The notes: generated by a model from the letters alone, not told the origin. 23,294 nucleotides of DNA from Candidatus Saccharimonadota bacterium (GCA_905371595.1 CAJPLU010000011.1:1-23294); one strand, 5' to 3'; positions 14,795 through 22,829 are shown, counted from the first letter of the stretch. Numbers and translations are program-made.

Positions 14795-16020
14795 GGTTAA
14801 TGACAGTTGAACATATCACTGATGCTTATCAAACATTGCGGCGCAGCCGCGCGCGTACGGTGCTGACCGCGCTGGGTATTGCTATCGGTGTGGCTAGCGT
14901 GACGTGTATTTTGGCGATTAGCGACGGTGCTCGCGGAATGATCTCTAACCAAGTTAATACCTATGACGGCAAGCTAATGATCGTCCGTCCGGGCGCGCAG
15001 ACGCGCGATTTGAATGCCTATCTCAACCCAGCCGGGCAGCAGTTATTCGGCACCAGTTCGTTGACCGAGGCTGATATCGAGGCCGCTAAGTCAATTGACG
15101 GTATTGACGCGGTGGTGCCGCTAATGATTTTGAATGCTACTGCTAAAACCTCTCGAGCTGAGGCAGCTAATAATGTTGTACTTTCTACTACTCCTGCGTT
15201 TATCAAGACGGCAGATATCAAAATGAACGCCGGCCAGTTCCTCGGCGAAGAAACTGACGATTCGGCAGTGGTGATCGGCAGCGAACTATCAACTAAACTA
15301 TTTAATACTGATCGGTCGGTCGGTCAGATGTTTACTATGTACGGCCAACAATTCACAGTTATAGGTGTTGTCAAGGCTGGCGCTAACCCAGTTAACTATA
15401 ACACTGTCGATTATGGTAATGCGATTTTTGTTTCTTATAATCAAGGCAAATTGCTGCACAAAGGCAGTACGCAGATTCAACAAATTAACGTTTTGGCAAA
15501 GGACAAGGATAATGTCTCGGCTGTTAAAGATAAATTGAAAGAGAAAATCCTCAAACAACACCTAGGCGAAGCCAACTTTACTATTCTAAGTGGCGCTGAT
15601 ATTGGCCGGCCGACTGGCGAATTGTTTAGTGCCTTAACAGCGGTGATGGCGGCTATTGCAGCGATTTCGCTGGTAGTGGGCGGCGTCGGTATCATGAATA
15701 TCATGCTGGTTGGCGTGGCTGAGCGCACCCGCGAAATTGGTATCCGCAAAGCAGTTGGCGCTAGCCAGCGGACGATTATCGGGCAATTTTTGGTCGAGTC
15801 GCTGATGATTAGCCTGCTAGGCGGCACTTGCGGTTATCTGGTTGGTTGTTTGTTAGCTGTGATTATTAGTTCGCAAATGAGCTTTGGGCCGACAATGACC
15901 TGGTCAACGGCGATTGCGGCGTTGTTGATGGCGGTTGGTTCTGGCGTAATTTTCGGTACTTACCCTGCCCTGAAAGCGGCGCGCAAGAATACTATTGAAT
16001 CGCTGCGGCAATACCACTAG
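14791..16020 (+). CDS. MacB-type ABC transporter permease (FtsX fold)
   Basis: 409 residues, start overlapping the preceding stop by 4 nt. One N-terminal helix (about 24-44) is followed by a large MacB-type extracytoplasmic domain (about 45-280), then three helices near 285-310, 330-355 and 370-395. The motif ERTREIGIRKAVGAS after the second helix is a hallmark of MacB/LolCE/FtsX permeases. MacB-type systems move substrates from the outer face of the membrane by a mechanotransmission cycle; substrates include peptides, toxins and lipoproteins. Which applies here cannot be read from sequence, and no membrane fusion partner is present next to it. Followed by a strong terminator. Confidence 0.92.
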   Translation: MRLMTVEHITDAYQTLRRSRARTVLTALGIAIGVASVTCILAISDGARGMISNQVNTYDGKLMIVRPGAQTRDLNAYLNPAGQQLFGTSSLTEADIEAAKSIDGIDAVVPLMILNATAKTSRAEAANNVVLSTTPAFIKTADIKMNAGQFLGEETDDSAVVIGSELSTKLFNTDRSVGQMFTMYGQQFTVIGVVKAGANPVNYNTVDYGNAIFVSYNQGKLLHKGSTQIQQINVLAKDKDNVSAVKDKLKEKILKQHLGEANFTILSGADIGRPTGELFSALTAVMAAIAAISLVVGGVGIMNIMLVGVAERTREIGIRKAVGASQRTIIGQFLVESLMISLLGGTCGYLVGCLLAVIISSQMSFGPTMTWSTAIAALLMAVGSGVIFGTYPALKAARKNTIESLRQYH

Positions 16021-16046
16021 AGCCCGAATTTCTACCGATAGACAAT

Positions 16047-16085
16047 AAACAAAATAGACAGCACCAGACTGTCTATTTTGTTTTT
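16047..16085. terminator. Bidirectional terminator between macB-type permease and isomerase
   Basis: A perfect 15-bp stem (AAACAAAATAGACAG against its complement) with a 7-nt loop and A/T-rich flanks usable on both strands. It separates two convergent transcripts. Confidence 0.9.
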
Positions 16086-16092
16086 ACTTATC

Positions 16093-17136
16093 TTAACGCG
16101 CGAGGGCTTTTTTGAACTTTTCAATCAAATTAACCTGGGTCGGGTCGACATTATTGAGAATTGCCACGTAAATACTGGCAAAATCTGCTAAAATACAACC
16201 CCACAGCATCTGCTGTAGCGGTGTTTTGCCTGCGAGTGGTACCACATTTGATTTCGGGCGTTTGCCGGATAGCATCTGATCGCTGAGCGAGAAGCGCTTG
16301 AGGATGCGCGGGTGTTCGAGATCGCTTAGCAAATCAAATACCGCGAAAGGCTTCTCGACCGGGTGGCTAGTCCAGCCAATAAATTCGTTGTGGCTGAATT
16401 CTGGCAAATAGTTGCAGAAAGCAACGTTTTTAGCATTTTCGTTCCAACTAATTTTCCACTTATAAGCTAGCGGCGCCATCAAACTACCGCCGTAGAAAAC
16501 CGGCGTTTTGCCGACAGCGATTAAGGCCAGCTGCTTGGCGTAGTTTTGCTTGGTCGGCACATCTTTGGTCCAGAGCGCGCTTTCCTTCTCTAGCCAAGTG
16601 CTAATAGCTGCTAGTTCGTCAATGTAGGTGCGGTCAATCAACTTGAAGGCATTAAGCACTTCAAATAGCGCTCGCAGCGAATAAATAACGGCCATGCGCG
16701 GCTGGCAATCTTTGGGAATGAGTGCTGATAGGATATGTTCTCGTTGAGCAATCTCGTTAAGTTCTCCGCCAGTAGCAATGATAGCAATTTGGCAGCCGTG
16801 TTCAATCGCCTGCTTGAGGCATGATAGAGTTTCCTCGGTGTTACCAGAGTGGCTACTAGCGATAACTAAGGTATTGTGATCGGCGTAATGCGGCAAATCG
16901 TAGTCCTTGACGACGTCTAACGGAATTGATAGCGTGTCGTTGAGCAGCGACTTAGCGAGGTCGGCCGCTAGCGCCGAGCCGCCCATGCCAGCGACGATGA
17001 TGTTGCGCAGTTCGCGGCCGTCATGCTCGGCGTCGCGCAATTGGCAGTCAAAATTTGCCTGTTGATAGAGTTTAGCTGCGACTTCGAGAGCACCTCCGTT
17101 GTCTCTTTGCTTCAAAATATTAGAGTCATCTAGCAT
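16093..17136 (-). CDS. Bifunctional phosphoglucose/phosphomannose isomerase
   Basis: 347 residues, the usual length of the SIS-domain bifunctional family. It interconverts glucose-6-phosphate or mannose-6-phosphate with fructose-6-phosphate in the cytoplasm, feeding glycolysis and sugar-nucleotide supply. Visible motifs: GMGGSA (50-55) and SSHSGNTEE (94-102), both phosphosugar-binding elements of the SIS fold, and EFSHNEFIGW in the C-terminal half, which supplies the conserved Glu/His of this family. AAAGGTGAT lies 7 nt before the ATG. It is divergent from the gene at 17226, with overlapping -10 boxes. The family is typical of archaea and some bacteria, including Saccharibacteria. Confidence 0.88.
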   Translation of the reverse strand: MLDDSNILKQRDNGGALEVAAKLYQQANFDCQLRDAEHDGRELRNIIVAGMGGSALAADLAKSLLNDTLSIPLDVVKDYDLPHYADHNTLVIASSHSGNTEETLSCLKQAIEHGCQIAIIATGGELNEIAQREHILSALIPKDCQPRMAVIYSLRALFEVLNAFKLIDRTYIDELAAISTWLEKESALWTKDVPTKQNYAKQLALIAVGKTPVFYGGSLMAPLAYKWKISWNENAKNVAFCNYLPEFSHNEFIGWTSHPVEKPFAVFDLLSDLEHPRILKRFSLSDQMLSGKRPKSNVVPLAGKTPLQQMLWGCILADFASIYVAILNNVDPTQVNLIEKFKKALAR

Positions 17137-17180
17137 GCAAAATCACCTTTCTCTTGCGATATTTCCTATAACTATGATAC

Positions 17181-17190
17181 AGTATATACT
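17181..17190. promoter_or_regulatory. Palindromic shared -10 region between isomerase and 17226
   Basis: AGTATATACT is a perfect palindrome that holds TATACT on both strands (plus 17185-17190, minus 17181-17186). The two divergent -10 boxes therefore overlap by 2 bp. -35 elements are weak on both sides. Both genes have Shine-Dalgarno-like sequences in leaders of about 30-40 nt. Confidence 0.5.
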
Positions 17191-17225
17191 AAATAAAGCA
17201 TAAAAGTAATGAAGAGGGTGGGCAC

Positions 17226-17687
17226 ATGGATATAAAACCGCAAACAACGCAGCCAATTAGCGACGATCAGGATCTCGCTAAGGTTTTGGCTGGCGTAAGT
17301 AACGGCGCGAGCGCAACGAGCGCACAACCAGCAGCACAATTGCCGCCGCTGCCTGACTTGCCGCCAGAGCCAGCGCCGGAGCCAGAACCAGTTGTACAGC
17401 CAAAACCGGCTAAAACATCAGCTGCAGTTACGCCAGTTGCTGACAACGATCTTGATAATGTCAAGAACGAAGCCATCAAAGAGCTTCGACCGCTGGTAGA
17501 TAAGCTCAACATCTCTGCCGAAGAAAAATTTGACACTTATCTGCTATTGATTCGCTCGACGGACGACAAAACCTTGATTGCGCCAGCGCATGAGGCCGCC
17601 AAAAATATTGCTGATGAATCTCGCCGCGCTCAGGCTTTGCTTGATGTCATTAAAGAGATTGATTTCTTATCAAACCCGCAGCCGTAA
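17226..17687 (+). CDS. Small acidic Pro/Ala-rich protein of unknown function
   Basis: 153 residues, no signal peptide or membrane segment. Residues 1 to about 75 are low-complexity with alternating Pro, Ala and Glu (PPLPDLPPEPAPEPEPVVQP) and probably disordered. The C-terminal roughly 80 residues form a compact helical-looking domain (LDNVKNEAIKELRPLVDKLN, then EKFDTYLLLIRSTDDK). I do not recognise the family. GAGGGTG lies about 6 nt before the ATG. The helical domain after a flexible acidic arm suggests a protein-interaction role, but nothing more can be said. Confidence 0.75.
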   Translation: MDIKPQTTQPISDDQDLAKVLAGVSNGASATSAQPAAQLPPLPDLPPEPAPEPEPVVQPKPAKTSAAVTPVADNDLDNVKNEAIKELRPLVDKLNISAEEKFDTYLLLIRSTDDKTLIAPAHEAAKNIADESRRAQALLDVIKEIDFLSNPQP

Positions 17688-17713
17688 TAGATTTTCTCTG
17701 TTAATCACGTAAC

Positions 17714-17744
17714 AACACCTCCGTAAGCCCTCCTCGGAGGTGTT
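17714..17744 (+). terminator. Hairpin between 17226 gene and FemAB gene 1
   Basis: A perfect 10-bp inverted repeat (AACACCTCCG / CGGAGGTGTT) with an 11-nt loop. It lacks a T run, and its right arm contains the TG of the next gene's extended -10. It may terminate the upstream gene, act as an operator, or both. Confidence 0.5.
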
Positions 17745-17749
17745 ATACT
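17741..17749 (+). promoter_or_regulatory. Extended -10 promoter of FemAB gene 1 (leaderless)
   Basis: TGT followed by TATACT, ending 6 nt before the ATG at 17756. The -35 region is covered by the hairpin and does not match consensus. Confidence 0.6.
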
Positions 17750-17755
17750 ATAGTT

Positions 17756-18787
17756 ATGACTATTCGTTTTGCAACTGATGATGAAATCAACCGCTGGGAC
17801 GATCTGGTGGTTCATAATAGCGATCGCGGCAATATGCTGCAAGGGTCGGTCTTTTTAAATTTGAAGCGGCTAGCTAACTGGCGGCCGCGTTTTATCATCT
17901 GCGGCGAGTTAGCGATTGGTGCTATCGAAAAGCATATTCTCCTATTCGGCAAGGTGTGGTATATCCCGAAAGGCCCAGGCGTGGCTAGCGCTAGCGAGTT
18001 AGCCTCGGTAGTGCCGGTGCTGCGCGATTTTGCTCGCCAGCAAGGTGTTTTTACTATCAAAATCGAGCCAGAATTATTGCGTGGTACTGACGTTTCAATG
18101 ATTGAACTGTTGCCTACTCAACCGATTCAGTACAATGCTTCGACTGTGGTGGTTGATTTACATAGCGATATTGATACGATTCTCAAGAATCTGCCGCAAA
18201 AGGGCCGCCACGCTATCCGCCGCGCTGATCGCGACGGTGTTGTCATCAAGCGGGTGCCGGTCAATGATGAAACTTGCAAGGCGATGTATGATTTGTTCAA
18301 AGAAACGGCCGATGGCGCTGGCTTTACAATTCGTTCGCCGCAATACTACCGTGAATTCTACCAGCAATACGCTGATGCCAACCAAGGCCAGCTATTTTTT
18401 GCCTATTACCAAGACCAGCTGGTGGCTGGGGCTTTTGCGGTGATTCTGGGTACTAAAAGTACTTACAAAGACGGCGCTTCGGTTCGCAAGCGTACAGCCT
18501 ACGGTGCTAGCCACCGCCTGCAATGGGAAGTAATCAAATGGGCTAAAGAGCACGGCTCGCTTGAACACGACCTCTGCGGTACGCCAGCTTCCGATGAAAT
18601 GGGTAACCCGAATCATCCGCGCTATGGCCTGGGGCGCTTCAAAAATAGCTTCAATAAGCATATCACCGACTATATTGGCGCTTTCGAGATTCCAGTTTCG
18701 CCTATTAAGTCGCGGCTTTGGAGCAAATATATCGAACGATTAGTGCGCCGATTATACTTCGCCCGGCATCATGAATCATACTATTAG
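17756..18787 (+). CDS. FemAB-family aminoacyltransferase (FemX-like) 1
   Basis: 343 residues, the length of FemX-type enzymes without the tRNA-synthetase-like coiled-coil arm seen in staphylococcal FemA. Two GNAT-like halves: the N-terminal half has WRPRFIICGELAIGAIEKHI and YIPKGPG, and the C-terminal half has RHAIRRADRDGVVIKRV, FFAYYQDQLVAGAFAV and YDL/HDLCGTP-like sequence, followed by GLGRFKNSFN. These match the FemAB pattern. Known members transfer an amino acid from aminoacyl-tRNA to the peptidoglycan stem peptide or to lipid II at the cytoplasmic face. The donor amino acid here is unknown. A second family member lies at 21837-22823. It appears leaderless, with its own promoter. Confidence 0.85.
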   Translation: MTIRFATDDEINRWDDLVVHNSDRGNMLQGSVFLNLKRLANWRPRFIICGELAIGAIEKHILLFGKVWYIPKGPGVASASELASVVPVLRDFARQQGVFTIKIEPELLRGTDVSMIELLPTQPIQYNASTVVVDLHSDIDTILKNLPQKGRHAIRRADRDGVVIKRVPVNDETCKAMYDLFKETADGAGFTIRSPQYYREFYQQYADANQGQLFFAYYQDQLVAGAFAVILGTKSTYKDGASVRKRTAYGASHRLQWEVIKWAKEHGSLEHDLCGTPASDEMGNPNHPRYGLGRFKNSFNKHITDYIGAFEIPVSPIKSRLWSKYIERLVRRLYFARHHESYY

Positions 18788-18820
18788 GCCGCTTAGAAGC
18801 ATTCTCAGCTCTAATCGTCG

Positions 18821-20113
18821 CTACTTAGCTTTAATATTCAAAATTGCTTGCCGTACTGTTTCGATTTCGTTCCAAGGGTGAGCTCCGTCGGCGCGTTCAA
18901 TAGTTTTTTCGTGTCCTTTACCTAGGAATATAACAGTATCTTTTGAGCCAGATACTCGCGAAACAGCGAAATTAATGGCCGCAGTGCGGTCTGGTACTAA
19001 GAAGAGATTTTCCTCGCGTTTTTTGCCAGCTTTTTCAGCGCCCGAGGCGATTTGCGATAGTATGGTATTGCCATCGATATCGCGATCGTCTTCCTCAGTT
19101 AAGACAACCTCATCGGCGTATTTGCCAGCGATTTCGCCCTGGATGGCGCGTTTAGCTTCGTCGCGGCGGCCAGCCGAGCCGAACAATACCACTAGCTTGC
19201 CCTTCGTTGTGTTTCTAACATCATTTAGCAACCGTTCAAACGAGTCTGGCGTGTGCGCAAAATCGACAATCGCCGAGAACGGCTGTTCAGCGTCGACCAC
19301 TGTCATGCGGCCTTCTACGCCCGCTAAAGCGGCAATTCCGCGCTCAATTTGGGTTTTGGTCAAGCCAACCTCGCGGCCAACGGCTGTCGCCGCTAGGCTA
19401 TTATAAACATTGAACTCGCCTGGGATATTGACATGAATATGGTAAGAATCGCCATCAATTAACGCTGTGTAATCACTACCGTGGGCGCTCAAATTGATAT
19501 CTTGCGCCCGCCAATCACCAGATTTGAGACCGTAGCTGACCGATTGTTTGACGGCCTGGCGGAAAGTTTCAGCAGACGGATCGTCGGCGTTAATGACACC
19601 AACGCGGCTGGCTAGTTTAAATAGTTTGGTTTTGGCAGCCAAATAGCGCTCAAAAGTTCTGTGATAGTCGAGGTGTTCGTGCGTAACGTTAGTCATGACG
19701 GCAATCTCGATTGGCACGCCAAAGGTGCGGTGCTGGGCTAGCGCGTGGCTAGTCACTTCCAAAACCACCCATTCGACATTTTGTTTCTTGAATTCCGCTA
19801 ATCGTTTTTGTAGCAGCGGCGCTGAAACTGTTGTCATATGAGCAACTTGCGGCGTAATATTATTACCAACACCATAAGCGACAGTGGTCATCAGGCCTGC
19901 TTTGATGCCAGATTCGGTGAGCATTTTGTGAATCATGAAGCAGGTCGAGGTTTTGCCGTTGGTGCCAGTCACGCCGATGACGCGCATATTGTGCGCTGGA
20001 TAACCAGCTTTGGTAGCAGCGGCAGTAGCTGTCAATAGATGATAAGTTGGCTCAATTGATTGGTATAAACTAGCGGGAATGGCCTTTTTCAAAGTTTTCT
20101 TGAGTGAATTCAT
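18821..20113 (-). CDS. murE: MurE-type UDP-MurNAc-tripeptide synthetase, short form
   Basis: 430 residues from the ATG at 20113; a longer frame to 20263 would run through the promoter and into tsaD on the other strand. Central Mur ligase domain with P-loop GVTGTNGKTS (47-56), THEHLDYHRTFERYLAAKTK (144-163, with the Lys usually carbamylated) and C-terminal domain with GRM (268-270) and DFAHTPDS (284-291). It adds the third amino acid to UDP-MurNAc-L-Ala-D-Glu, using ATP, in the cytoplasm. Only about 43 residues precede the P-loop, against about 100 in typical MurE, so most of the N-terminal UDP-binding domain is missing. The DNPR specificity box reads EDDR (341-344), so the amino acid added is uncertain. 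Another Mur-ligase-like role cannot be excluded. Confidence 0.85.
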   Translation of the reverse strand: MNSLKKTLKKAIPASLYQSIEPTYHLLTATAAATKAGYPAHNMRVIGVTGTNGKTSTCFMIHKMLTESGIKAGLMTTVAYGVGNNITPQVAHMTTVSAPLLQKRLAEFKKQNVEWVVLEVTSHALAQHRTFGVPIEIAVMTNVTHEHLDYHRTFERYLAAKTKLFKLASRVGVINADDPSAETFRQAVKQSVSYGLKSGDWRAQDINLSAHGSDYTALIDGDSYHIHVNIPGEFNVYNSLAATAVGREVGLTKTQIERGIAALAGVEGRMTVVDAEQPFSAIVDFAHTPDSFERLLNDVRNTTKGKLVVLFGSAGRRDEAKRAIQGEIAGKYADEVVLTEEDDRDIDGNTILSQIASGAEKAGKKREENLFLVPDRTAAINFAVSRVSGSKDTVIFLGKGHEKTIERADGAHPWNEIETVRQAILNIKAK

Positions 20114-20119
20114 ACCGAT

Positions 20120-20128
20120 ATTATAGCA
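20120..20128 (-). promoter_or_regulatory. Extended -10 promoter of murE (leaderless)
   Basis: On the minus strand TGC followed by TATAAT, ending 6 nt before the ATG at 20113. The -35 slot overlaps the tsaD extended -10 on the other strand. Confidence 0.7.
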
Positions 20129-20143
20129 TCGACCTCTTGGCGG

Positions 20144-20152
20144 TGGTACAAT
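20144..20152 (+). promoter_or_regulatory. Extended -10 promoter of tsaD (leaderless)
   Basis: TGG followed by TACAAT, ending 7 nt before the ATG at 20160. The -35 slot overlaps the murE -10 box. Confidence 0.6.
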
Positions 20153-20159
20153 TAAGTAG

Positions 20160-21257
20160 ATGAAGGTTTTGGGAATTGAATCAAGCTGCGATGAAACCGC
20201 GGCAGCTATAGTTGAGGACGGTTTTCGGATGTTGTCAAATGTGGTACAGTCGCAGATTGACATCCACGCGCATTTTGGCGGCGTGGTGCCCGAAATTGCG
20301 GCGCGCAGTCACATCGAGGCTATCGGCCCAGTCGTCGACGAAGCTCTCGCTCAAGCGGACTGCACTTGGGACGACATTGATGCTATCGCCGTGACCTACG
20401 CGCCAGGTTTAATTGGTTCGCTGCTAATTGGCTCGCTAGCAGCGCGAACGTTAGCGATTTTACATCGCAAACCGCTCTACCCGGTGCATCATGTCGAGGG
20501 ACATGTCTACGCCAATTTTATTACCGAGCAAGCGCCCGGGCCTATTCAGCTTGCCTTACCGAAATCTCAGCCGCCCTTTCCCCTTTTGGCCTTGATTGTC
20601 TCGGGCGGGCATACGCAGCTGGTACTTTTTCGCGGCCACGGCGACTATCAGCTGCTGGGACAAACTCAAGACGACGCTGTCGGCGAAGCTTTTGACAAGG
20701 TGGCCAAAATTCTCGGCTTGCCCTACCCTGGCGGCCCGTCGATTGCGCGCGCGGCCGAGTCGGGTAATCCTGATAAATACCATTTACCCAAAGCTAAGCT
20801 CGATAATCCGTACAATTTTTCGTTCTCAGGCCTCAAGACAGCCGTTCTAAGGGCTGTGCAGCGCGAAGTGGGTAAAGACTTCACTTTTCCATCGCACGAG
20901 CTCCCAGGGCTTGTCACGAGCTCGCAGCAGCACGATTTTGCAGCTAGCTTCCAGAAAGTAGCAGTCGAGACGCTAGTTGAGCGTACCTTGCGTGCTTTTC
21001 AGGACTTTCAGCCGCAATCGGTAGTGATTGCTGGCGGCGTGGCTGCTAATCAAGAACTGCGCCGCCAACTGCGCCAGAAATTGCCGATTAACATTGAGTA
21101 CGCGCCGATTCAGCTGTGTACTGATAATGCGGCAATGATTGCGGCGCTAGGCTATCAGCAAGCTCGACTGAGTACTCCAGCCGATCCGTACACTCTCGAG
21201 GTGGTTCCTAGCCTGTCAATGGTCAAAACTGCCTGGAATAAGACCGGAGCGTTGTAA
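20160..21257 (+). CDS. tsaD: tRNA N6-adenosine threonylcarbamoyltransferase TsaD
   Basis: 365 residues, normal family length. It transfers the threonylcarbamoyl group to A37 of tRNAs that read ANN codons, in the cytoplasm, normally with TsaB and TsaE, which are not in this window. Begins with MKVLGIESSCDETAAAI. The metal-binding HVEGH (His111, His115), the ATP-binding SGGHTQLV (148-155), GEAFDKVAKILGLPYPGGP, the SFSGLKTAV segment and the C-terminal GGVAANQELR are all present. Its stop codon directly abuts the ATG of the TsaC-like gene, so the two t6A genes are translationally coupled. No Shine-Dalgarno; leaderless start. Confidence 0.97.
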   Translation: MKVLGIESSCDETAAAIVEDGFRMLSNVVQSQIDIHAHFGGVVPEIAARSHIEAIGPVVDEALAQADCTWDDIDAIAVTYAPGLIGSLLIGSLAARTLAILHRKPLYPVHHVEGHVYANFITEQAPGPIQLALPKSQPPFPLLALIVSGGHTQLVLFRGHGDYQLLGQTQDDAVGEAFDKVAKILGLPYPGGPSIARAAESGNPDKYHLPKAKLDNPYNFSFSGLKTAVLRAVQREVGKDFTFPSHELPGLVTSSQQHDFAASFQKVAVETLVERTLRAFQDFQPQSVVIAGGVAANQELRRQLRQKLPINIEYAPIQLCTDNAAMIAALGYQQARLSTPADPYTLEVVPSLSMVKTAWNKTGAL

Positions 21258-21851
21258 ATGCCACAACTATTTACCTCTGTTGATAATGATGAGTTGATCA
21301 ATATTTTGAATGGCGGCGGTATTGGCGTGCTGCCTACCGACACAGTTTATGGACTTGTAGCACGGGCCGCTGATCCAGCAGCGATCCAAAAAATGTACGA
21401 CACCAAGAAGCGCGCTAGCCAACCAGGAACGCTAATCGCTAGTTCAATTAATGATTTGGCGAAATTAGGACTAGACTCTAATCAGCTATCATTAGCAGCT
21501 AAGTTTTGGCCTGGTCAAATCAGCGTGGTTGTTAATGCCGATAATGTTGCTACTTATCTCAAGCAAACGCGAGGTAACTTAGCCGTGCGTATTCCCGATG
21601 ACCCTTCGTTGTCGCGGCTTTTGGCGCGGACTGGCCCGCTGATGACTACTAGCGCTAATCTGCCAGACCGGCCAATTTCATCGACAATCGTTGAAGCTAA
21701 AGTCTATTTTGGCGACAAGGTCGATTTTTATGTCGATGGCGGCACTATAACTAATAATCAGCCGTCAACTATTATCGGCCTTGATGAGCATGCAAATATC
21801 GTTATATTTCGCCGCGGAGCTGTTGATATTGATCGGTTATTTACCAAGTAA
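21258..21851 (+). CDS. tsaC: Threonylcarbamoyl-AMP synthase, TsaC/Sua5/YrdC family
   Basis: 197 residues, TsaC size without the extra Sua5 C-terminal domain. It makes threonylcarbamoyl-AMP from threonine, bicarbonate and ATP, the substrate used by TsaD. VLPTDTVYGLVARA (about residues 25-38) and KKRASQPGTLIAS correspond to the YrdC substrate-binding motifs; the usual K-R-x3-K-P reads K-R-A-S-Q-P here, a small deviation. RIPDDPSLSRLL and the MTTSANLP segment (usual T-SAN-SG) are also family features. The ATG follows the tsaD stop with no gap. The 3' end overlaps the convergent FemAB gene by 15 nt. Confidence 0.93.
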   Translation: MPQLFTSVDNDELINILNGGGIGVLPTDTVYGLVARAADPAAIQKMYDTKKRASQPGTLIASSINDLAKLGLDSNQLSLAAKFWPGQISVVVNADNVATYLKQTRGNLAVRIPDDPSLSRLLARTGPLMTTSANLPDRPISSTIVEAKVYFGDKVDFYVDGGTITNNQPSTIIGLDEHANIVIFRRGAVDIDRLFTK

Positions 21852-22823
21852 TTTTTTGGTGCTGCGGATGGCTCTTTTAGCTAGCGGTAACCCATACCGC
21901 CAAACTGGGTATAATTGACTCATTGGATAATCATAAGTACCGGCTAATTTATTCTCATGGCTAGCAAAACCGCGCTTGAAGTTGCTAACACCGTCGTTGA
22001 GCAGGCCGTTCATGTCGTAACGCTTAATTCCCTGCCGCTTACATTCGACGATAGCGTGCCATTTTAGCGCGTAGTTAGCGCGCAAGGCTTGGCCGCGATC
22101 GTTCATACCGCCGTATAGCTCGAATGAAGTTTCGCGGCTAGTCGCCAGCCAAAGAAATGATATCGGACGATTGTCTTCGTAAGCAGCAAAAATCTGCGAG
22201 CTCTCCCCTAGTTTGTCATGAATATCGTAATAGTACTGGTCGTCGTGCAGAGCGAATTTAGCGCGTTTAGCAGTTTGGCGGTAAATTTCGAGGCAAGCAG
22301 CGATGTCTTGGTGCGTTTTTACCGGTTTGATATCAAGTCCAGCCCGGCCGGATTTACGAATATACTGGCGGGTTTTTTTGGTCATCGCGGCCAATAGTTC
22401 GTCGGTTGTATGAGTCAAATCCAAAATCAAAGTACGCGATAGCAAAATATTGTTTGGCGATTGGCACCAACCTTTGGCACGGAGCGGATGTTCAGTATCT
22501 GGCTCGATAGTTAGCACAGCGCATGGCAGATGATGCTTAACGTAATTAACAATTGCCGCCAAAACATCGTCTTCCCTACCTTGTTTGTAAACTGGCCCTC
22601 GCGGAATGTAGCATAATTGATTAAGCGGTTTAGGCAGGTTTCTTAGTAATATTTGCGCAGCGCCAATTGTTTCGTTGCCGTCAACTATAGTAATTCGCTG
22701 AACATGCCAATTGTGAGCCGCTTTTACCTCGCCCCACCCCCAGAGCTGCAGCGGGTGCCCGCCAAACTTAGCAACAGTCTTGTCCCAGGCAGCTTTTTCG
22801 TCGCATAGTATTGTATCAATCAT
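21837..22823 (-). CDS. FemAB-family aminoacyltransferase (FemX-like) 2
   Basis: 328 residues from the ATG at 22823. In-frame ATGs at 22907 and 22838 are rejected: the -10 box covers the latter and the former lies in the valS leader. Two GNAT-like halves: WGWGEVKAAHNWHVQRI, YIPRGPVYK and VLTIEPD in the first; KKTRQYIRKSGRAGLDIKPV, IFAAYEDNRPISFLWL, YDMNGLLNDGVSNFKRGF in the second. It is a clear but distant paralog of the protein at 17756-18787, so the two probably add different residues or act at successive positions of a peptidoglycan cross-bridge, as in FemX/A/B sets. That division is inferred. The C-terminus is basic (RAIRSTKKLLGK), suiting membrane-surface contact. It is divergent from valS. 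Confidence 0.87.
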   Translation of the reverse strand: MIDTILCDEKAAWDKTVAKFGGHPLQLWGWGEVKAAHNWHVQRITIVDGNETIGAAQILLRNLPKPLNQLCYIPRGPVYKQGREDDVLAAIVNYVKHHLPCAVLTIEPDTEHPLRAKGWCQSPNNILLSRTLILDLTHTTDELLAAMTKKTRQYIRKSGRAGLDIKPVKTHQDIAACLEIYRQTAKRAKFALHDDQYYYDIHDKLGESSQIFAAYEDNRPISFLWLATSRETSFELYGGMNDRGQALRANYALKWHAIVECKRQGIKRYDMNGLLNDGVSNFKRGFASHENKLAGTYDYPMSQLYPVWRYGLPLAKRAIRSTKKLLGK

Positions 22824-22829
22824 ATGTTT

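Noticed and set aside
20114..20263. A 50-codon N-terminal extension of murE
   Set aside because: It passes through the murE promoter and overlaps the start of tsaD on the other strand; its sequence is not like the MurE N-terminal domain.
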